Below, one piece after another: positions 1 to 15,326 of a stretch of DNA of 64,000 bases (the stretch's first letter is position 1; the number at the start of each line of letters is the position of its first letter). The notes under the pieces are model-generated. The model worked only from the letters and a program-made list of their open reading frames with translations. It made no database searches and was not told the origin of the DNA. A program made the translations under genes and the position numbers. Source of the DNA: Rahnella aquatilis CIP 78.65 = ATCC 33071 (GTDB lineage Bacteria > Pseudomonadota > Gammaproteobacteria > Enterobacterales > Enterobacteriaceae); contig NC_016818.1 in the NCBI RefSeq assembly GCF_000241955.1, forward strand, positions 806,001-870,000. Reading direction: 5' to 3'.

Positions 1-2403
1 CAGAAACTGCGCACGGACGTTGATCAGGCTTTGGGGCGTTTGCCGCAAGTTGAAGGTACCGGCGGTGATGTTCAACCATCCCATGAGCTGGTACGTGTTT
101 TAAATCTTTGTGACAAATTGGCACAACAACGTGCCGATACTTTCATCTCTTCAGAACTGTTTGTTCTGGCTGTGATGAAAGACCGCGGCTCTTTAACGGA
201 TCTGTTAAAAGCCTGTGGTGCAACGGCCGAGAAAATCACAACGGCTATCGATCAAATGCGTGGGGGTGAGAAAGTGGATGACCAGAATGCCGAAGACCAA
301 CGTCAGGCATTGAAAAAATTCACTATCGATCTGACCGAACGTGCCGAGCAGGGCAAACTGGATCCGGTTATCGGTCGTGATGAAGAAATTCGCCGGACCA
401 TTCAGGTTCTGCAACGTCGTACCAAAAATAACCCGGTTCTGATTGGTGAACCAGGTGTCGGTAAAACCGCGATTGCGGAAGGACTGGCACAGCGCATCAT
501 TAATGGTGAAGTGCCCGAAGGCCTGAAAAATAAACGCGTACTTTCATTAGATATGGGCGCCCTTGTGGCCGGGGCTAAATACCGTGGGGAATTTGAAGAA
601 CGACTGAAAGGTGTCCTGAGCGATCTCGCTAAACAGGAAGGCAATGTCATTCTGTTTATCGACGAATTGCACACCATGGTCGGTGCCGGTAAAGCCGATG
701 GCGCGATGGATGCCGGTAATATGCTTAAACCGGCATTAGCGCGGGGGGAACTTCATTGTGTGGGCGCGACGACATTAAACGAATATCGTCAGTTTATCGA
801 GAAAGATGCAGCGTTAGAGCGACGTTTCCAAAAAGTGTTTGTCGCCGAGCCGTCTGTTGAAGATACCATTGCTATTTTGCGTGGCCTGAAAGAACGCTAT
901 GAGCTGCATCACCATGTGCAGATTACTGACCCGGCAATTGTTGCGGCAGCTACATTGTCGCACCGTTATATTTCTGACCGTCAGTTACCGGATAAAGCGA
1001 TCGACCTTATCGATGAAGCAGCATCCAGCATTCGTATGCAAATGGATTCCAAACCTGAATCTCTGGACCGTCTCGAACGTCGTATTATCCAGCTCAAACT
1101 GGAACAGCAGGCGCTGAAAAAAGAGTCTGATGATGCCAGCGTGAAACGCCTGGAAATGCTGGAAACCGAACTGAACCAGAAAGAGCGTGAATATTCTGAG
1201 CTGGAAGAAGAATGGAAAGCCGAGAAAGCCTCCCTGACCGGCACGCAGAATATTAAAGCCGAACTGGAGCAGGCTAAGATCACGCTTGAACAGGCCCGTC
1301 GTGTTGGCGACCTGGGTCGGATGTCAGAATTGCAGTACGGGAAAATTCCTGAACTGGAAAAACAACTGGCAGCTGCAACTCAGGCTGAAGGTAAGACCAT
1401 GAAGCTGTTACGAAACCGCGTGACAGATGTGGAAATTGCCGATGTGCTGGCGCGCTGGACCGGCATTCCGGTTGCCCGGATGCTGGAAAGTGAGCGTGAA
1501 AAACTGCTGCGCATGGAAGAAGAACTGCATAACCGCGTAATCGGCCAGAACGAAGCGGTGGAAGCGGTATCTAATGCGATTCGTCGTAGCCGCGCAGGGT
1601 TGTCAGATCCAAACCGTCCGATCGGGTCATTCCTTTTCCTCGGTCCGACCGGTGTGGGTAAAACAGAGCTGTGTAAAGCGCTGGCGACATTCCTGTTTAA
1701 CAGTGATGACGCGATGGTTCGTATCGATATGTCAGAGTTTATGGAGAAACACTCGGTTTCACGTCTGGTCGGTGCGCCTCCGGGCTATGTCGGTTATGAG
1801 GAAGGTGGCTATCTGACAGAAGCTGTCCGTCGTCGTCCTTATTCTGTCATCTTATTAGATGAAGTGGAAAAGGCGCACCCGGATGTTTTCAACATCTTAT
1901 TGCAGGTGTTGGATGACGGTCGCTTGACTGACGGGCAGGGCAGAACGGTCGACTTCCGTAACACGGTTGTCATCATGACGTCTAACCTGGGTTCTGACAT
2001 TATTCAGCAGCACTTCGGTGAGGCCAGCTATGCGCAGATGAAAGAATCGGTAATGGAAGTGGTTACACACAGCTTCCGTCCGGAATTCATCAACCGTATA
2101 GATGAAGTGGTCGTGTTCCATCCACTGGGTCATGCGCATATTAAAAATATCGCCAAGATTCAGCTGGAACGTTTGTACAAACGTCTGGAAGAACATGGCT
2201 ACACAGCCACCCTGACCGATGCGGCTCTGGAATTGCTGGGGAATACCGGATTTGACCCGGTATATGGCGCGCGTCCGTTGAAACGTGCCATCCAGCAGGA
2301 GATTGAGAACCCGCTGGCGCAGCAAATCTTGTCAGGTAAGCTGATCCCAGGTAAGCCGATTACTGTCGATGTGGAAAATGATCACATCATCGCAAGACAG
2401 TAA
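1..2403 (+). CDS. clpB: ClpB disaggregase (5' end outside window)
   Basis: Hsp100 AAA+ ATPase that threads aggregated proteins through a hexameric ring together with DnaK in the cytosol. The reading frame is open from base 1, so the gene starts upstream. The first Walker A (GEPGVGKT) is at visible residue 149 and the second (GPTGVGKT) at 548; E. coli has them at 206 and 605, so about 57 N-terminal residues are missing. The coiled-coil middle domain lies between, about visible residues 350-470, and the sensor-2 motif [10 protein letters not shown] is near the C terminus. Partial only because of the window edge, with no sign of damage. A strong terminator follows within 25 bases. Confidence 0.97.
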   Translation, partial: QKLRTDVDQALGRLPQVEGTGGDVQPSHELVRVLNLCDKLAQQRADTFISSELFVLAVMKDRGSLTDLLKACGATAEKITTAIDQMRGGEKVDDQNAEDQRQALKKFTIDLTERAEQGKLDPVIGRDEEIRRTIQVLQRRTKNNPVLIGEPGVGKTAIAEGLAQRIINGEVPEGLKNKRVLSLDMGALVAGAKYRGEFEERLKGVLSDLAKQEGNVILFIDELHTMVGAGKADGAMDAGNMLKPALARGELHCVGATTLNEYRQFIEKDAALERRFQKVFVAEPSVEDTIAILRGLKERYELHHHVQITDPAIVAAATLSHRYISDRQLPDKAIDLIDEAASSIRMQMDSKPESLDRLERRIIQLKLEQQALKKESDDASVKRLEMLETELNQKEREYSELEEEWKAEKASLTGTQNIKAELEQAKITLEQARRVGDLGRMSELQYGKIPELEKQLAAATQAEGKTMKLLRNRVTDVEIADVLARWTGIPVARMLESEREKLLRMEEELHNRVIGQNEAVEAVSNAIRRSRAGLSDPNRPIGSFLFLGPTGVGKTELCKALATFLFNSDDAMVRIDMSEFMEKHSVSRLVGAPPGYVGYEEGGYLTEAVRRRPYSVILLDEVEKAHPDVFNILLQVLDDGRLTDGQGRTVDFRNTVVIMTSNLGSDIIQQHFGEASYAQMKESVMEVVTHSFRPEFINRIDEVVVFHPLGHAHIKNIAKIQLERLYKRLEEHGYTATLTDAALELLGNTGFDPVYGARPLKRAIQQEIENPLAQQILSGKLIPGKPITVDVENDHIIARQ

Positions 2404-2422
2404 ATAGATACGTAGCAACCTT

Positions 2423-2457
2423 AAACGGGCTCCGGAGTCATCCGGAGCCCGTTTTTT
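2423..2457 (+). terminator. Intrinsic terminator of clpB
   Basis: A 14-base stem (AAACGGGCTCCGGA pairing with TCCGGAGCCCGTTT) closes a 4-base loop and runs into a T tract. It lies just past the clpB stop and separates it from the rRNA promoters. Confidence 0.92.
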
Positions 2458-2529
2458 ATGCATTACTTGTTCGTTATTAATTCATTTGATGAATTTATGA
2501 ACGCTTGGTAAGAAAAGTGAAATTAGCCC

Positions 2530-2557
2530 TTGCGGCCTGCTGAGAACTCCCTATAAT
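2530..2557 (+). promoter_or_regulatory. rRNA operon promoter P1
   Basis: TTGCGG (2530-2535) and TATAAT (2552-2557) are separated by 16 bases, followed by a GC-rich discriminator. The layout matches enterobacterial rrn P1 promoters. The upstream AT-rich stretch could act as an UP element, but I could not assign individual Fis sites. Confidence 0.8.
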
Positions 2558-2649
2558 GCCGCTCCATCGACAGGGAACAACGTGAACAACATCACGAAGT
2601 GACCGGGTCGGAAAGATTAAAAACAGTGATGACCGGGTAAAATAAACGG

Positions 2650-2677
2650 TTGACACTGAATGAGGAAAGCGTAATAT
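2650..2677 (+). promoter_or_regulatory. rRNA operon promoter P2
   Basis: TTGACA (2650-2655) and TAATAT (2672-2677) with a 16-base spacer, about 120 bases downstream of P1, as in other enterobacterial rRNA operons. Confidence 0.75.
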
Positions 2678-2716
2678 ACGCCACCTCGAGTTAGCAAGCG
2701 AAAGCGCGTAACTCAC

Positions 2717-2728
2717 TGCTCTTTAACA
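2717..2728 (+). promoter_or_regulatory. boxA antitermination element in rRNA leader
   Basis: TGCTCTTTAACA is the boxA sequence bound by NusB/NusE in rRNA antitermination. A second copy stands before the 23S gene at about 4852-4863. Confidence 0.85.
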
Positions 2729-2888
2729 ATTTATCAGACAATCTGTGTGGGCACTCACAAGACGATATCAGCCACCTCGGTGGCAAAAAATATCAAGTCT
2801 TAGAGTGACCAAGCAGTAATTCATTTAGTTGAATTATTACGAAGTAATCTCTGAGCACCGCTTCACTTGTTGAAGCAAATCGAACTTT

Positions 2889-4431
<1,543 letters not shown>

Positions 4432-4502
4432 CCTCAAGATACGCATTGTGCAGTGTCCACACAGATTGTCTGATAGAAAGTAACGAGCAGAAATACCTTA
4501 AT

Positions 4503-4579
<77 letters not shown>

Positions 4580-4712
4580 ATTCGTCCTCATGCTGCGTTG
4601 TCGTCACACTCGTTTGCGGTTGCAAACGTCGTATGAACTCCGCCTTGCCTGAGAACAAATTGGCTGACTCATCTTGCTGATGAGTGATTAAGGTATCTGT
4701 AAGTGACTGTAT

Positions 4713-4788
4713 GGGGCTATAGCTCAGCTGGGAGAGCGCCTGCCTTGCACGCAGGAGGTCAGCGGTTCGATCCCGCTTAGCTCCACCA
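4713..4788 (+). tRNA. alaT: tRNA-Ala (TGC)
   Basis: A 76-base tRNA in the spacer with encoded CCA and anticodon TGC at 4746-4748. The T stem AGCGG/CCGCT differs from the E. coli pair TGCGG/CCGCA by a compensatory A-T change, which supports function. Confidence 0.98.
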
Positions 4789-4851
4789 TTACCGTACAGC
4801 CCCTAAATAATACTTCAGAGCGTATTGGAAACAGTATGCTGCGAAGTATTT

Positions 4852-4863
4852 TGCTCTTTAACA
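4852..4863 (+). promoter_or_regulatory. boxA element before 23S rRNA
   Basis: The spacer copy of TGCTCTTTAACA, about 135 bases before the 23S start. It matches the boxA of the leader and supports antitermination into the 23S gene. Confidence 0.75.
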
Positions 4864-4997
4864 ATCCGGAACAAGCTGAAAATTGAAAGTTTACAGCTGA
4901 ACATCACTCTCCGTAGCAGTACTGAGTGGTGGATTAGTCTGTAACAGAGTCTCTCAAATAATCGCAATGCGACGGTGGAAACACCTTCGGGTTGTGA

Positions 4998-7906
<2,909 letters not shown>

Positions 7907-8041
7907 ACAACACCGAAGGTGTTTTTGATTTGAGAGACAGACTCGAGAGAGTAGATTTTCAGCGAATTGTTCCGGTATTGGTTCGTATGGCGGCGTGTGA
8001 TGAGAAATTATGACACGACGCGGTATGAATGAAACAGAATT

Positions 8042-8161
8042 TGCCTGGCGGCAGTAGCGCGGTGGTCCCACCTGACCCCATGCCGAACTCAGAAGTGAAA
8101 CGCCGTAGCGCCGATGGTAGTGTGGGGTCTCCCCATGCGAGAGTAGGGAACTGCCAGGCAT
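8042..8161 (+). rRNA. rrf: 5S ribosomal RNA
   Basis: Exactly 120 bases, from TGCCTGGCGGCAGTAGCGC to CTGCCAGGCAT, which pair to form helix I. It is the last gene of the operon; no distal tRNA or second 5S follows. Confidence 0.98.
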
Positions 8162-8172
8162 CAAATAAGTGG

Positions 8173-8203
8173 AAAGCCCTGTACTGACGTACAGGGCTTT
8201 TTG
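8173..8203 (+). terminator. rRNA operon terminator
   Basis: A perfect 12-base stem (AAAGCCCTGTAC with GTACAGGGCTTT), a 4-base loop, and a T run, immediately after the 5S gene. Confidence 0.93.
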
Positions 8204-8387
8204 CTATGGAAAATTTGACGACTAATACGACCTTAATCGCGCTTCGCGTCACAAAAAACGCCGCAACTCCAGGTAACAACCAAATTAATTTCCCTTATTT
8301 ATTCATTCGTTGCTTAACTCAATATTTCTAATCGAATAATAAGTAGCAGCCTCACATTCCGGGTGAGCACTGCCAGGAGAAAGTAAT

Positions 8388-9686
8388 ATGATGGATACTC
8401 TGGGATCCCAGCCTGATCATCACGATCAGCAAGATAAGAAGAAACGTATTTTCGCTATTGTGGGGGCGTCTTCAGGAAATCTGGTGGAATGGTTTGATTT
8501 CTACGTCTACTCCTTTTGCTCGCTCTACTTTGCCTCTTCATTTTTCCCCAGCGGAAACAGCACAACTCAGTTATTACAAACGGCGGGTGTTTTTGCTGCC
8601 GGTTTCTTTATGCGTCCTATTGGCGGATGGTTATTTGGTTATATCGCCGATAAACACGGGCGCAAGAATTCAATGATGATCTCGGTCTGCATGATGTGCT
8701 GCGGTTCACTGGTCATTGCCTGTTTGCCTACCTACGCGACGATAGGCAGCTGGGCACCAATCTTATTGCTTATCGCCCGCCTGTTTCAGGGGCTTTCTGT
8801 TGGCGGTGAATACGGCACCAGTGCCACTTATATGAGTGAGGTGGCGATTAAAGGCCGTCGCGGTTTTTATGCTTCATTTCAGTATGTGACCTTGATCGGC
8901 GGCCAATTACTGGCTCTTCTGGTATTGGTAGTATTGCAGCAAATCTTCTCGAATGATGAACTCAAATCCTGGGCATGGCGGATTCCCTTTGCACTGGGTG
9001 CTGTGCTGGCCGTCGTTGCCTTGTTCCTGCGTCGTTCACTGAATGAAACGTCTGATAAACAGACCCGTGAACACAAAGATGCAGGTACGCTTTCAGGATT
9101 ATGGAAGCATAAAAAAGCGTTCATGATGGTACTGGGATTTACGGCGGCAGGCTCTCTGACGTTCTATACCTTCACGACATATATGCAAAAATATCTGGTG
9201 AATACTGCCGGAATGGATACCAAAACCGCCAGCGCATTAATGACTGTCGCCTTGTTTGTCTTTATGTGTTTACAGCCCATTATTGGCGGACTGTCGGACA
9301 AAATAGGCCGCCGCAGTTCTATGCTGATATTCAGCGGCCTGGCGACTGTTTTCACCATTCCTATTTTGTATATTCTACAAACTGTTTCCAGTCCTTATAT
9401 CGCCTTCGGACTTATTGTTATGGCACTGCTGATTGTCAGTTTTTACACATCAATCAGCGGGCTATTAAAGGCAGAGATGTTCCCGCCGGAAGTCAGGGCA
9501 TTAGGTGTCGGATTATCTTATGCGGTGGCGAATGCTGTGTTTGGCGGCTCGGCAGAATATGTGGCGCTGACCTTTAAATCCTGGAATATTGAAGAAGTGT
9601 TTTTCTGGTATGTCTGCGTAATGTGTTTCATTGCATTTATTGTTTCGATGAAATTACACCGCAGGGGAAAGGAAATTCAGCTGTAG
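8388..9686 (+). CDS. kgtP: Alpha-ketoglutarate permease (MFS, MHS family)
   Basis: Proton symporter importing 2-oxoglutarate across the inner membrane. The 432-residue protein has the length of E. coli KgtP and about twelve membrane segments. Family signatures are visible: [13 protein letters not shown] near residue 30, ADKHGRKNS in the 2-3 loop, [15 protein letters not shown] in segment 5, and SDKIGRRSS in the 8-9 loop. AGGAGA at 8375-8380 sits 7 bases before the first of two adjacent ATG codons; the second (8391) is also possible. It follows the rRNA operon, as in E. coli, and appears to be a single-gene unit. Confidence 0.95.
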   Translation: MMDTLGSQPDHHDQQDKKKRIFAIVGASSGNLVEWFDFYVYSFCSLYFASSFFPSGNSTTQLLQTAGVFAAGFFMRPIGGWLFGYIADKHGRKNSMMISVCMMCCGSLVIACLPTYATIGSWAPILLLIARLFQGLSVGGEYGTSATYMSEVAIKGRRGFYASFQYVTLIGGQLLALLVLVVLQQIFSNDELKSWAWRIPFALGAVLAVVALFLRRSLNETSDKQTREHKDAGTLSGLWKHKKAFMMVLGFTAAGSLTFYTFTTYMQKYLVNTAGMDTKTASALMTVALFVFMCLQPIIGGLSDKIGRRSSMLIFSGLATVFTIPILYILQTVSSPYIAFGLIVMALLIVSFYTSISGLLKAEMFPPEVRALGVGLSYAVANAVFGGSAEYVALTFKSWNIEEVFFWYVCVMCFIAFIVSMKLHRRGKEIQL

Positions 9687-9837
9687 TTCGCCCTGTGAGA
9701 GTGCAGGGATGCACTTTTAATAATGGTGTTCGGCTCATTTGTGAAATGCGAGCATTCGCCGCGCCCCGATATCAGAATAATGACCGGCAGCCTGAGTGCC
9801 CAAGATAATTTTTGTATCATAAAACGAACTTCCCCAT

Positions 9838-9870
9838 ATAAAAAAGCCCGATCAAAATGATCAGGCTTTC
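9838..9870 (-). terminator. Intrinsic terminator of pssA
   Basis: On the minus strand AAGCCTGATC pairs with GATCGGGCTT (one T-G wobble) around a short loop and ends in TTTTTT. It is 12 bases beyond the pssA stop. The kgtP transcript enters from the other side. Confidence 0.85.
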
Positions 9871-9881
9871 AATATAGCCAA

Positions 9882-11237
9882 TTACAGGATCCGGCTGATT
9901 AATCTGTCGATACGTATTCTGCGCAGACGGCGGATAAGCTTACGGACTTTCACAGGATAATTAGGAATACTTTCCAGTTCCATATAATGCGAGACAACCT
10001 GCGTATGCTGGCGAATTTCTTCCAGCTCTTTATGTCGCGCTTCTTCGAGTTCTTTATGCGGATCGTGGATAAGAATGGCATTCTCGAGATCCAGACGCCA
10101 TGCGCGTGGATTCAGGTTATTACCCGTGATCAACTGCCAGCGATCATCTACCCACATTCCCTTCAGATGGTAACTGTTATCGCCGTCTTTCCACAGGCGA
10201 ACAATCAGCTGCCCGCTGTCAACGAAGCGTTGTAAACGGCTCAGGAAGCGGCGCAGATTAATTTCATACAAATACGGTAAGGCGCCGATGATTTTGAATG
10301 GCTGATCCTGAGGGATATAAAAATCATTCGCGGTTTTATCACCCACGATAATTTCCACCTGCTTACCCCGGCGCAGCAGATGAATGATATTTCTCGCCAG
10401 CATGGCCGGCATATTGAAATAAGGTGTACATAGCGTCAGTTTATGCTCCGTACTGGCCATCAGATGATGGATAGTCCGGTTCAACTCATTTTGTTTGCCC
10501 AGACCGACGATAGGCGTCACTGCCAGTTCATCATTTCCTGCACTGTCTTTGAAATGATAACCGCTGATGCGCAGGTTCTGACGGAACTGACGTGTTTCGT
10601 TTTTGATCTCAATGCTTTTTGGACGATCTTCGCGATCAAGACGCTGTACGGCAGCAGCGGTCAGGATCGACTTCTTTATAAAGTCGGCCATGGCATTTGC
10701 CAGCGGGGCGTTAGTCATCAGCTGATAGCGATCGTAGCGGTATTTTTCATGACGATGCAGGTAAACATCATTGAGGCTCGCGCCGCTGTAGATCACCTGA
10801 TCGTCAATAACAAAGCCCTTGAGATGCAAAACACCTAACGCTTCACGGGTGTTAACCGGAACGCCGTATACCGGCACGGAAAGCTCAGGATGCTCTTTTG
10901 CCATGCGACAATACCAGTCAGCATTGGTGTTTGAGGCTGCCGCGCCAATGCGGCCACGCTGAGCACGGTGCCAGTCAACCAGCACACAAATCTCCAGTTC
11001 AGGACGTTGTTGCCTGGCGGCATACAGCGCCGACAGCACATCACGACCACCATCATCGTTCTCTAAATAGAGCGCGACCAGATAAATCCGTTGGGTGGCG
11101 TTGGCAATGGCTTCGAGCAGCGTCTTACGGAAATCTGCAGGACAGTAGAGCGTTTTTACAGCATCAACCGTTTGGGGGAGTTTGGGCAGTTGAGCAAGGT
11201 GTTGTTGATGTTTATTACGTTTGAATTTTGACAACAT
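9882..11237 (-). CDS. pssA: CDP-diacylglycerol-serine O-phosphatidyltransferase
   Basis: Makes phosphatidylserine from CDP-diacylglycerol and serine, the first committed step to phosphatidylethanolamine. The enzyme is a phospholipase D-type protein that works at the membrane surface. Both HKD-type motifs are present: HLKGFVIDD around residue 138 and HLKGMWVDD around 357. The C terminus is strongly basic (RKLIRRLRRIRIDR), as expected for lipid binding. I start at the ATG giving MLSKFKRN, 451 residues as in E. coli; a GTG lies one codon upstream. It is followed by its own terminator and preceded by pat on the same strand. Confidence 0.96.
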   Translation of the reverse strand: MLSKFKRNKHQQHLAQLPKLPQTVDAVKTLYCPADFRKTLLEAIANATQRIYLVALYLENDDGGRDVLSALYAARQQRPELEICVLVDWHRAQRGRIGAAASNTNADWYCRMAKEHPELSVPVYGVPVNTREALGVLHLKGFVIDDQVIYSGASLNDVYLHRHEKYRYDRYQLMTNAPLANAMADFIKKSILTAAAVQRLDREDRPKSIEIKNETRQFRQNLRISGYHFKDSAGNDELAVTPIVGLGKQNELNRTIHHLMASTEHKLTLCTPYFNMPAMLARNIIHLLRRGKQVEIIVGDKTANDFYIPQDQPFKIIGALPYLYEINLRRFLSRLQRFVDSGQLIVRLWKDGDNSYHLKGMWVDDRWQLITGNNLNPRAWRLDLENAILIHDPHKELEEARHKELEEIRQHTQVVSHYMELESIPNYPVKVRKLIRRLRRIRIDRLISRIL

Positions 11238-11321
11238 CACAGTGCGCTTCTTCTCTCTTCATGTAATGGCTTTAGCGGCACAAGCAGACAGTGGTAACCG
11301 CACAATCGCTGGATAATACCA

Positions 11322-14042
11322 TTAGTCCTGTCTCATGTGCGCATCTTTTGCCTGTTCACGGTGCAGGCTCACGGTTTTCTGCTGCGAAATCCGGGTCTTT
11401 TCCAGTGCCAGTGAAAGGTTCACAATGCCGTCCTGAATCTGAATATCAACGTCGAATTCCAGTTTTCTGGCCAGCGTGATCATGCCACGATTATTGGGCA
11501 TTGTAATGCCTGTGAGACGTTGCAGGCCGTGCTCTGCCGCATAATGAATCATCTTATCAAGCAGTCGCCTTCCTAGCCCCAGGCCTTTCAGATCCGACCG
11601 CACCAGCACTGAGAATTCAGCATCAATATTATCAGGATCCGAGACCGCCCGGGTGACGCCAATAATTTCGCTTTCGTCATCCACAGTATGAATGGCGACG
11701 AATGCCATTTCACGGTCATAGTCGATCTGCGTCATGTTCGCTAAATCTTCATGCGTGAACTCATTGATCTCGCTGAAGTAGCGGTAATACAGGTCTTCCT
11801 TAGTGACTTTCAGGATAAACGCTTTCAGCAGCGGCTCATCTTCCGGAAGGATTGGCCGGAACAACGCGGGTGATCCGTCTTTCAGTATAACGCGCTCTTC
11901 CAGTTCGCGCGGATAAGGGCGAATCGCCAGTCGTGATGGAGCCTCTGCTCCCTGTGCACAAAGCTGCATGGACACGTCGAGCAGGCTGAGTTCGCTGCCG
12001 GAAATCAGCAGAGGATGGATATCCAGCCGTTCGATCTCCGGGCAGTCGATAATCAGGTTCGACACGTTCACCAGCAACTGACTCAGCGCCGGAATATCGA
12101 GAGGATGCAGGGCATTGCGGCCACGAATTTTGCCGCTCTTCAGCGCCTGAACCACCTGATAACGCGCCAGCGTCATGTTCAGCGGGGGCAGCGAAATCGC
12201 CGCCTGTCTTTCAGGTCGCCAGTCAGTGCCGCCTTCGGCCAGCATGATCAGCGGGCCGAAGACCGGATCCTGTTCGACGACTACGCGCAGTTCTTGTGAA
12301 CCCGGCCGGTTGGCCATGGTTTGCACCAGCAACCCCAGGATCCTTGCGTGTGGAAATGCCTGTCTGGCACGGTCAAAAATGGCATTCGCCGCCTGCTCAA
12401 CTTCGGCCGGTGTACGCAGATACAGCATCACGCCCTGAACTTCAGAATTATGCGGAATATCCGGGGAGCGCAATTTCAGTGCCACCGGATAACCCACCTG
12501 ACTGGCGATATTCACGGCTTCGGCACTGTCGCTGGCAATCCATGTCGGCAGCACATTCATGCCGTACGCCTGCAATATCGCCCGGACCTCATGCGTATCC
12601 AGTTGTGTGGTGCCTTCCGCCAGCGTCCGGGCGATCAACTGATGCGCCTGATCGGTGTTTTGTTCCAGATCCGCCGGAAGCGCCGGGGTTTCTTTCAGCT
12701 GTTTCTGGTTGCGGCGATATTCCACCATGTGCATAAACGCCGTCACCGTGCCTTCCGGCGTGCGGTAGGTCGGGATCCCGGCTTCGGTGAACAGCTTACG
12801 GGCTTCCTGCGACGAAAACTCCCCGCACCAGTTGGTCAGGAGCGTGATGTATTTGCCGCGTGAATGCTTCTGGACGGCGTCAATAAGATGGCTGGCGGTC
12901 ACCGTGCCATGAGCGGCGGCGCTGGGCGCGTGGATCACCAGCAGCGCATCGTAATCGGTGCTGTCGAGCAAGGCGGTCATCACTGCCTGATACAGTTGTG
13001 GTGTGGCGTCATCGTGTAAATCCAGCGGATTCGAGACGGCGATATTGTCAGGCAGAACGGCACTCAGTGTTTTACAGGTTTCATCAGTCAGTTTCGCCAG
13101 TTTGCCGTTACGGGCAAGCAACTGATCCAGCGCCATGGCAGCCGGAGCGGCACCGTTACTGATGATAAGTAAACGTTCACCCCGCAAAGGCCGCATATGG
13201 CTCAGGGTTTCGACGGCGGAAAACAATTCATGGGTATCCTGCACGCGCAGCAAACCGGCGCGCTGAATAGCCGCATCATAGGCGGCGTCGAGGCTCAGCG
13301 GGCTATTGAGTAATTGCTGCGCCTGTCCGCTGCGACCACTTTTGATCACCAGAATCGGTTTATTGCGTGATGCACTGCGCGAGGCGGAAAGAAAACGCCG
13401 CGCATCGCTGATGTGTTCGAGATACAGCAGAATGGCGCTGGTTTTACTGTCGCGGGCGAGGAAATCCAGCAGGTCATCGACATCAATATCCAGGCTGTCG
13501 CCCAGCGACACGAAATAGGAAAAGCCGACGGCACGCTGTTGCGCCCAGTCCAGAATAGTATTGGCGACCGCAGCCGATTGCGAAATAAACGCCAGCTTAC
13601 CCGGCAGGATGGGCACCGGCGAAAAGCTGGCGTTTAGTTTTTGCCACGGTGCGAGAATGCCGAGACTGTTAGGGCCGAGCAGGCGCATCGAAAAGCGCTG
13701 GGCGCAGGCTTTGAGTTCAGCGAATTGTTGTGGCTGTGAGGAAAGCACAATCACGGTTTTACAGCCGCGTTCGCCGAGTTGTTCGAGCAACTCAAGATTG
13801 CGGTCAGCATGCGTACAAAGAATGGCGAGATCCGGCGACATCGGCAAACTGGCGACATCCTGCCAGGTCAGCACGCCACACACTGCGCGGTAAGCCGGTG
13901 TGACCGGTAAAACCGGGCCGTTGAATCCGCTGTCGAGCAGATTGCGCATCATCAGATATCCGGCCCGACCCGGTTTATTGCTGGCGCCGATGACCGCAAT
14001 AGATTCTGGTCGTAATAGTGCTTCCAGTCCGCGCTGACTCAT
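11322..14042 (-). CDS. pat: Protein lysine acetyltransferase Pat (YfiQ)
   Basis: Acetylates lysines of proteins such as acetyl-CoA synthetase, using acetyl-CoA. It is a large two-part protein of 906 residues (E. coli 886). The N-terminal part resembles NDP-forming acyl-CoA synthetase, with a CoA-binding fold starting VIGASNKPGRAGY near residue 17, a succinyl-CoA ligase-like middle and an ATP-grasp region about 500-715. The C-terminal GNAT domain, about 730-890, carries the acetyl-CoA loop GLGLGRRLL. GGAGATGTT precedes the ATG. The tapT gene ends 31 bases upstream, so the two are probably co-transcribed. The synthetase part is regarded as regulatory in this family. Confidence 0.94.
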   Translation of the reverse strand: MSQRGLEALLRPESIAVIGASNKPGRAGYLMMRNLLDSGFNGPVLPVTPAYRAVCGVLTWQDVASLPMSPDLAILCTHADRNLELLEQLGERGCKTVIVLSSQPQQFAELKACAQRFSMRLLGPNSLGILAPWQKLNASFSPVPILPGKLAFISQSAAVANTILDWAQQRAVGFSYFVSLGDSLDIDVDDLLDFLARDSKTSAILLYLEHISDARRFLSASRSASRNKPILVIKSGRSGQAQQLLNSPLSLDAAYDAAIQRAGLLRVQDTHELFSAVETLSHMRPLRGERLLIISNGAAPAAMALDQLLARNGKLAKLTDETCKTLSAVLPDNIAVSNPLDLHDDATPQLYQAVMTALLDSTDYDALLVIHAPSAAAHGTVTASHLIDAVQKHSRGKYITLLTNWCGEFSSQEARKLFTEAGIPTYRTPEGTVTAFMHMVEYRRNQKQLKETPALPADLEQNTDQAHQLIARTLAEGTTQLDTHEVRAILQAYGMNVLPTWIASDSAEAVNIASQVGYPVALKLRSPDIPHNSEVQGVMLYLRTPAEVEQAANAIFDRARQAFPHARILGLLVQTMANRPGSQELRVVVEQDPVFGPLIMLAEGGTDWRPERQAAISLPPLNMTLARYQVVQALKSGKIRGRNALHPLDIPALSQLLVNVSNLIIDCPEIERLDIHPLLISGSELSLLDVSMQLCAQGAEAPSRLAIRPYPRELEERVILKDGSPALFRPILPEDEPLLKAFILKVTKEDLYYRYFSEINEFTHEDLANMTQIDYDREMAFVAIHTVDDESEIIGVTRAVSDPDNIDAEFSVLVRSDLKGLGLGRRLLDKMIHYAAEHGLQRLTGITMPNNRGMITLARKLEFDVDIQIQDGIVNLSLALEKTRISQQKTVSLHREQAKDAHMRQD

Positions 14043-14073
14043 AACATCTCCGATTCATCATGTTCCCATGATT

Positions 14074-14778
14074 CTAGAGGCTTTCTTCACTCTTTGCTGT
14101 GAGCTGATGCACCGGATGATGGGGCTTTCCGGCCAGATACTGGGTGCGGAAATGGGTAAAGTGGCGCGAGAGGCCCGCTGAGGCGCTGAAATCTCCGGCT
14201 TTTTCCAGCAACGCGGCGGCGACCTCCACGGTGCAATGCAGTTCCGGGCGCGAGGCTTCACGCAGGATATAGCCGGAGCTGGCGCTCACATCGAGAGAGA
14301 AAACGGGCAGATTATCCAGATAAGGACTTTTGCGGAACATCTTGCGCGCTTCGTTCCACGTGCCGTCGAGCATAATGAATAAAGGCGGTTTGCTGTCTGC
14401 CGGAACTTCGGTAAACACCTGACGCGGTGGTTCGGCGAAAGAGGCCGGAAAAACCACGTAAGCCTGACGTTGCGGATCCGCAATGGCTTCCAGCAGCGCC
14501 GGATCGGTTTGCGTGCGTGACCACAAAAACGCCTGCGTATCCGGTAATACGTCCGCGATCAAGCGACCGGTGTTGCTCGGTTTCATCGGTTCAGTGTCAA
14601 ACATCACCAGACAAAAACGGCTGGTGGCCTGATGAATTTCGCGTGTGGCGCAGATGCAATTGCGTTTGGGCAACAGACAGGTCTGACAGCGTATTGCCCG
14701 TGAACCTCGTGCAAGAAAAGGGCGGGTAGATCGGGCTAAACGCTGCTCACGCAGGCGAAGGACGGCGTTGTCTGACAT
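14074..14778 (-). CDS. tapT: tRNA-uridine aminocarboxypropyltransferase TapT (YfiP)
   Basis: DTW-domain protein that adds the aminocarboxypropyl group of S-adenosylmethionine to uridine 47 of tRNAs. An N-terminal cysteine cluster (RCQTCLLPKRNCIC, about residues 31-44) may bind metal. The signature DGTWNEARKMFRKSPYL is central. I choose the ATG giving MSDNAVL because CCGGA lies 6 bases upstream and homologues begin there; an ATG two codons earlier (14784) is possible. It lies directly upstream of pat on the same strand. Confidence 0.9.
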   Translation of the reverse strand: MSDNAVLRLREQRLARSTRPFLARGSRAIRCQTCLLPKRNCICATREIHQATSRFCLVMFDTEPMKPSNTGRLIADVLPDTQAFLWSRTQTDPALLEAIADPQRQAYVVFPASFAEPPRQVFTEVPADSKPPLFIMLDGTWNEARKMFRKSPYLDNLPVFSLDVSASSGYILREASRPELHCTVEVAAALLEKAGDFSASAGLSRHFTHFRTQYLAGKPHHPVHQLTAKSEESL

Positions 14779-14852
14779 AAGCATTCCGGTTTTCGAAAAC
14801 GGCTATTCTAATCGCCCGGTGGTGGCAGGCAAGTGGCTTGTGTTCTGAACAG

Positions 14853-14879
14853 AAAAAGGCCCGTGCGGTGACGGGCCTT
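14853..14879 (-). terminator. Intrinsic terminator of trxC
   Basis: AAGGCCCGT pairs perfectly with ACGGGCCTT over a 6-base loop, followed by TTTTT on the minus strand. It lies between trxC and tapT and makes trxC a single-gene unit. Confidence 0.9.
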
Positions 14880-14906
14880 CAGCAGGGCTTTATCGCAGCT
14901 TATGCG

Positions 14907-15326
14907 TTACAATGATTCATTAAGCCAGTTGTTGAACGGTGCTTTAGGCATTGCCCCACTCAACATATCGACCATTTTGCCTTCATTAAACACCATAATG
15001 GTCGGAATACTGCGGATACGGAATCGCGCGCTCAGTTCAGGTTCAGCTTCGGTGTTCACCTTGATGAAGCGGATTTTACCGGCGCGTTCCTGTGCAACGT
15101 CTTCAAAAATTGGCGCGAAGTTAACGCAAGGTCCACACCACGGTGCCCAGAAATCGATGACTACCGGCAGATCATCCTGCAGGTATTTATCCAGCGTGGC
15201 AGCGGTTGCGTGAACCACATCGCCTTCAAAAAGTGCATGACCGCAACGACCGCATTTTGCGCCGTCGTCGATACGATCCTCAGGCAGGCGGTTGGTGGCC
15301 TGACATGATGAACAAACCGTATTCAT
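14907..15326 (-). CDS. trxC: Thioredoxin 2
   Basis: Cytosolic thiol-disulfide reductant with an extra zinc-binding N-terminal domain. Two CxxC pairs are present (CSSC near residues 5-8, CGRC near 25-28), then the thioredoxin active site WCGPC around residue 64 and the cis-proline segment RSIPTIMVF. The length of 139 residues is typical. GAGGCT stands 7 bases before ATG. In E. coli this gene is under OxyR; I could not identify a convincing OxyR site in the upstream 240 bases. Confidence 0.96.
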   Translation of the reverse strand: MNTVCSSCQATNRLPEDRIDDGAKCGRCGHALFEGDVVHATAATLDKYLQDDLPVVIDFWAPWCGPCVNFAPIFEDVAQERAGKIRFIKVNTEAEPELSARFRIRSIPTIMVFNEGKMVDMLSGAMPKAPFNNWLNESL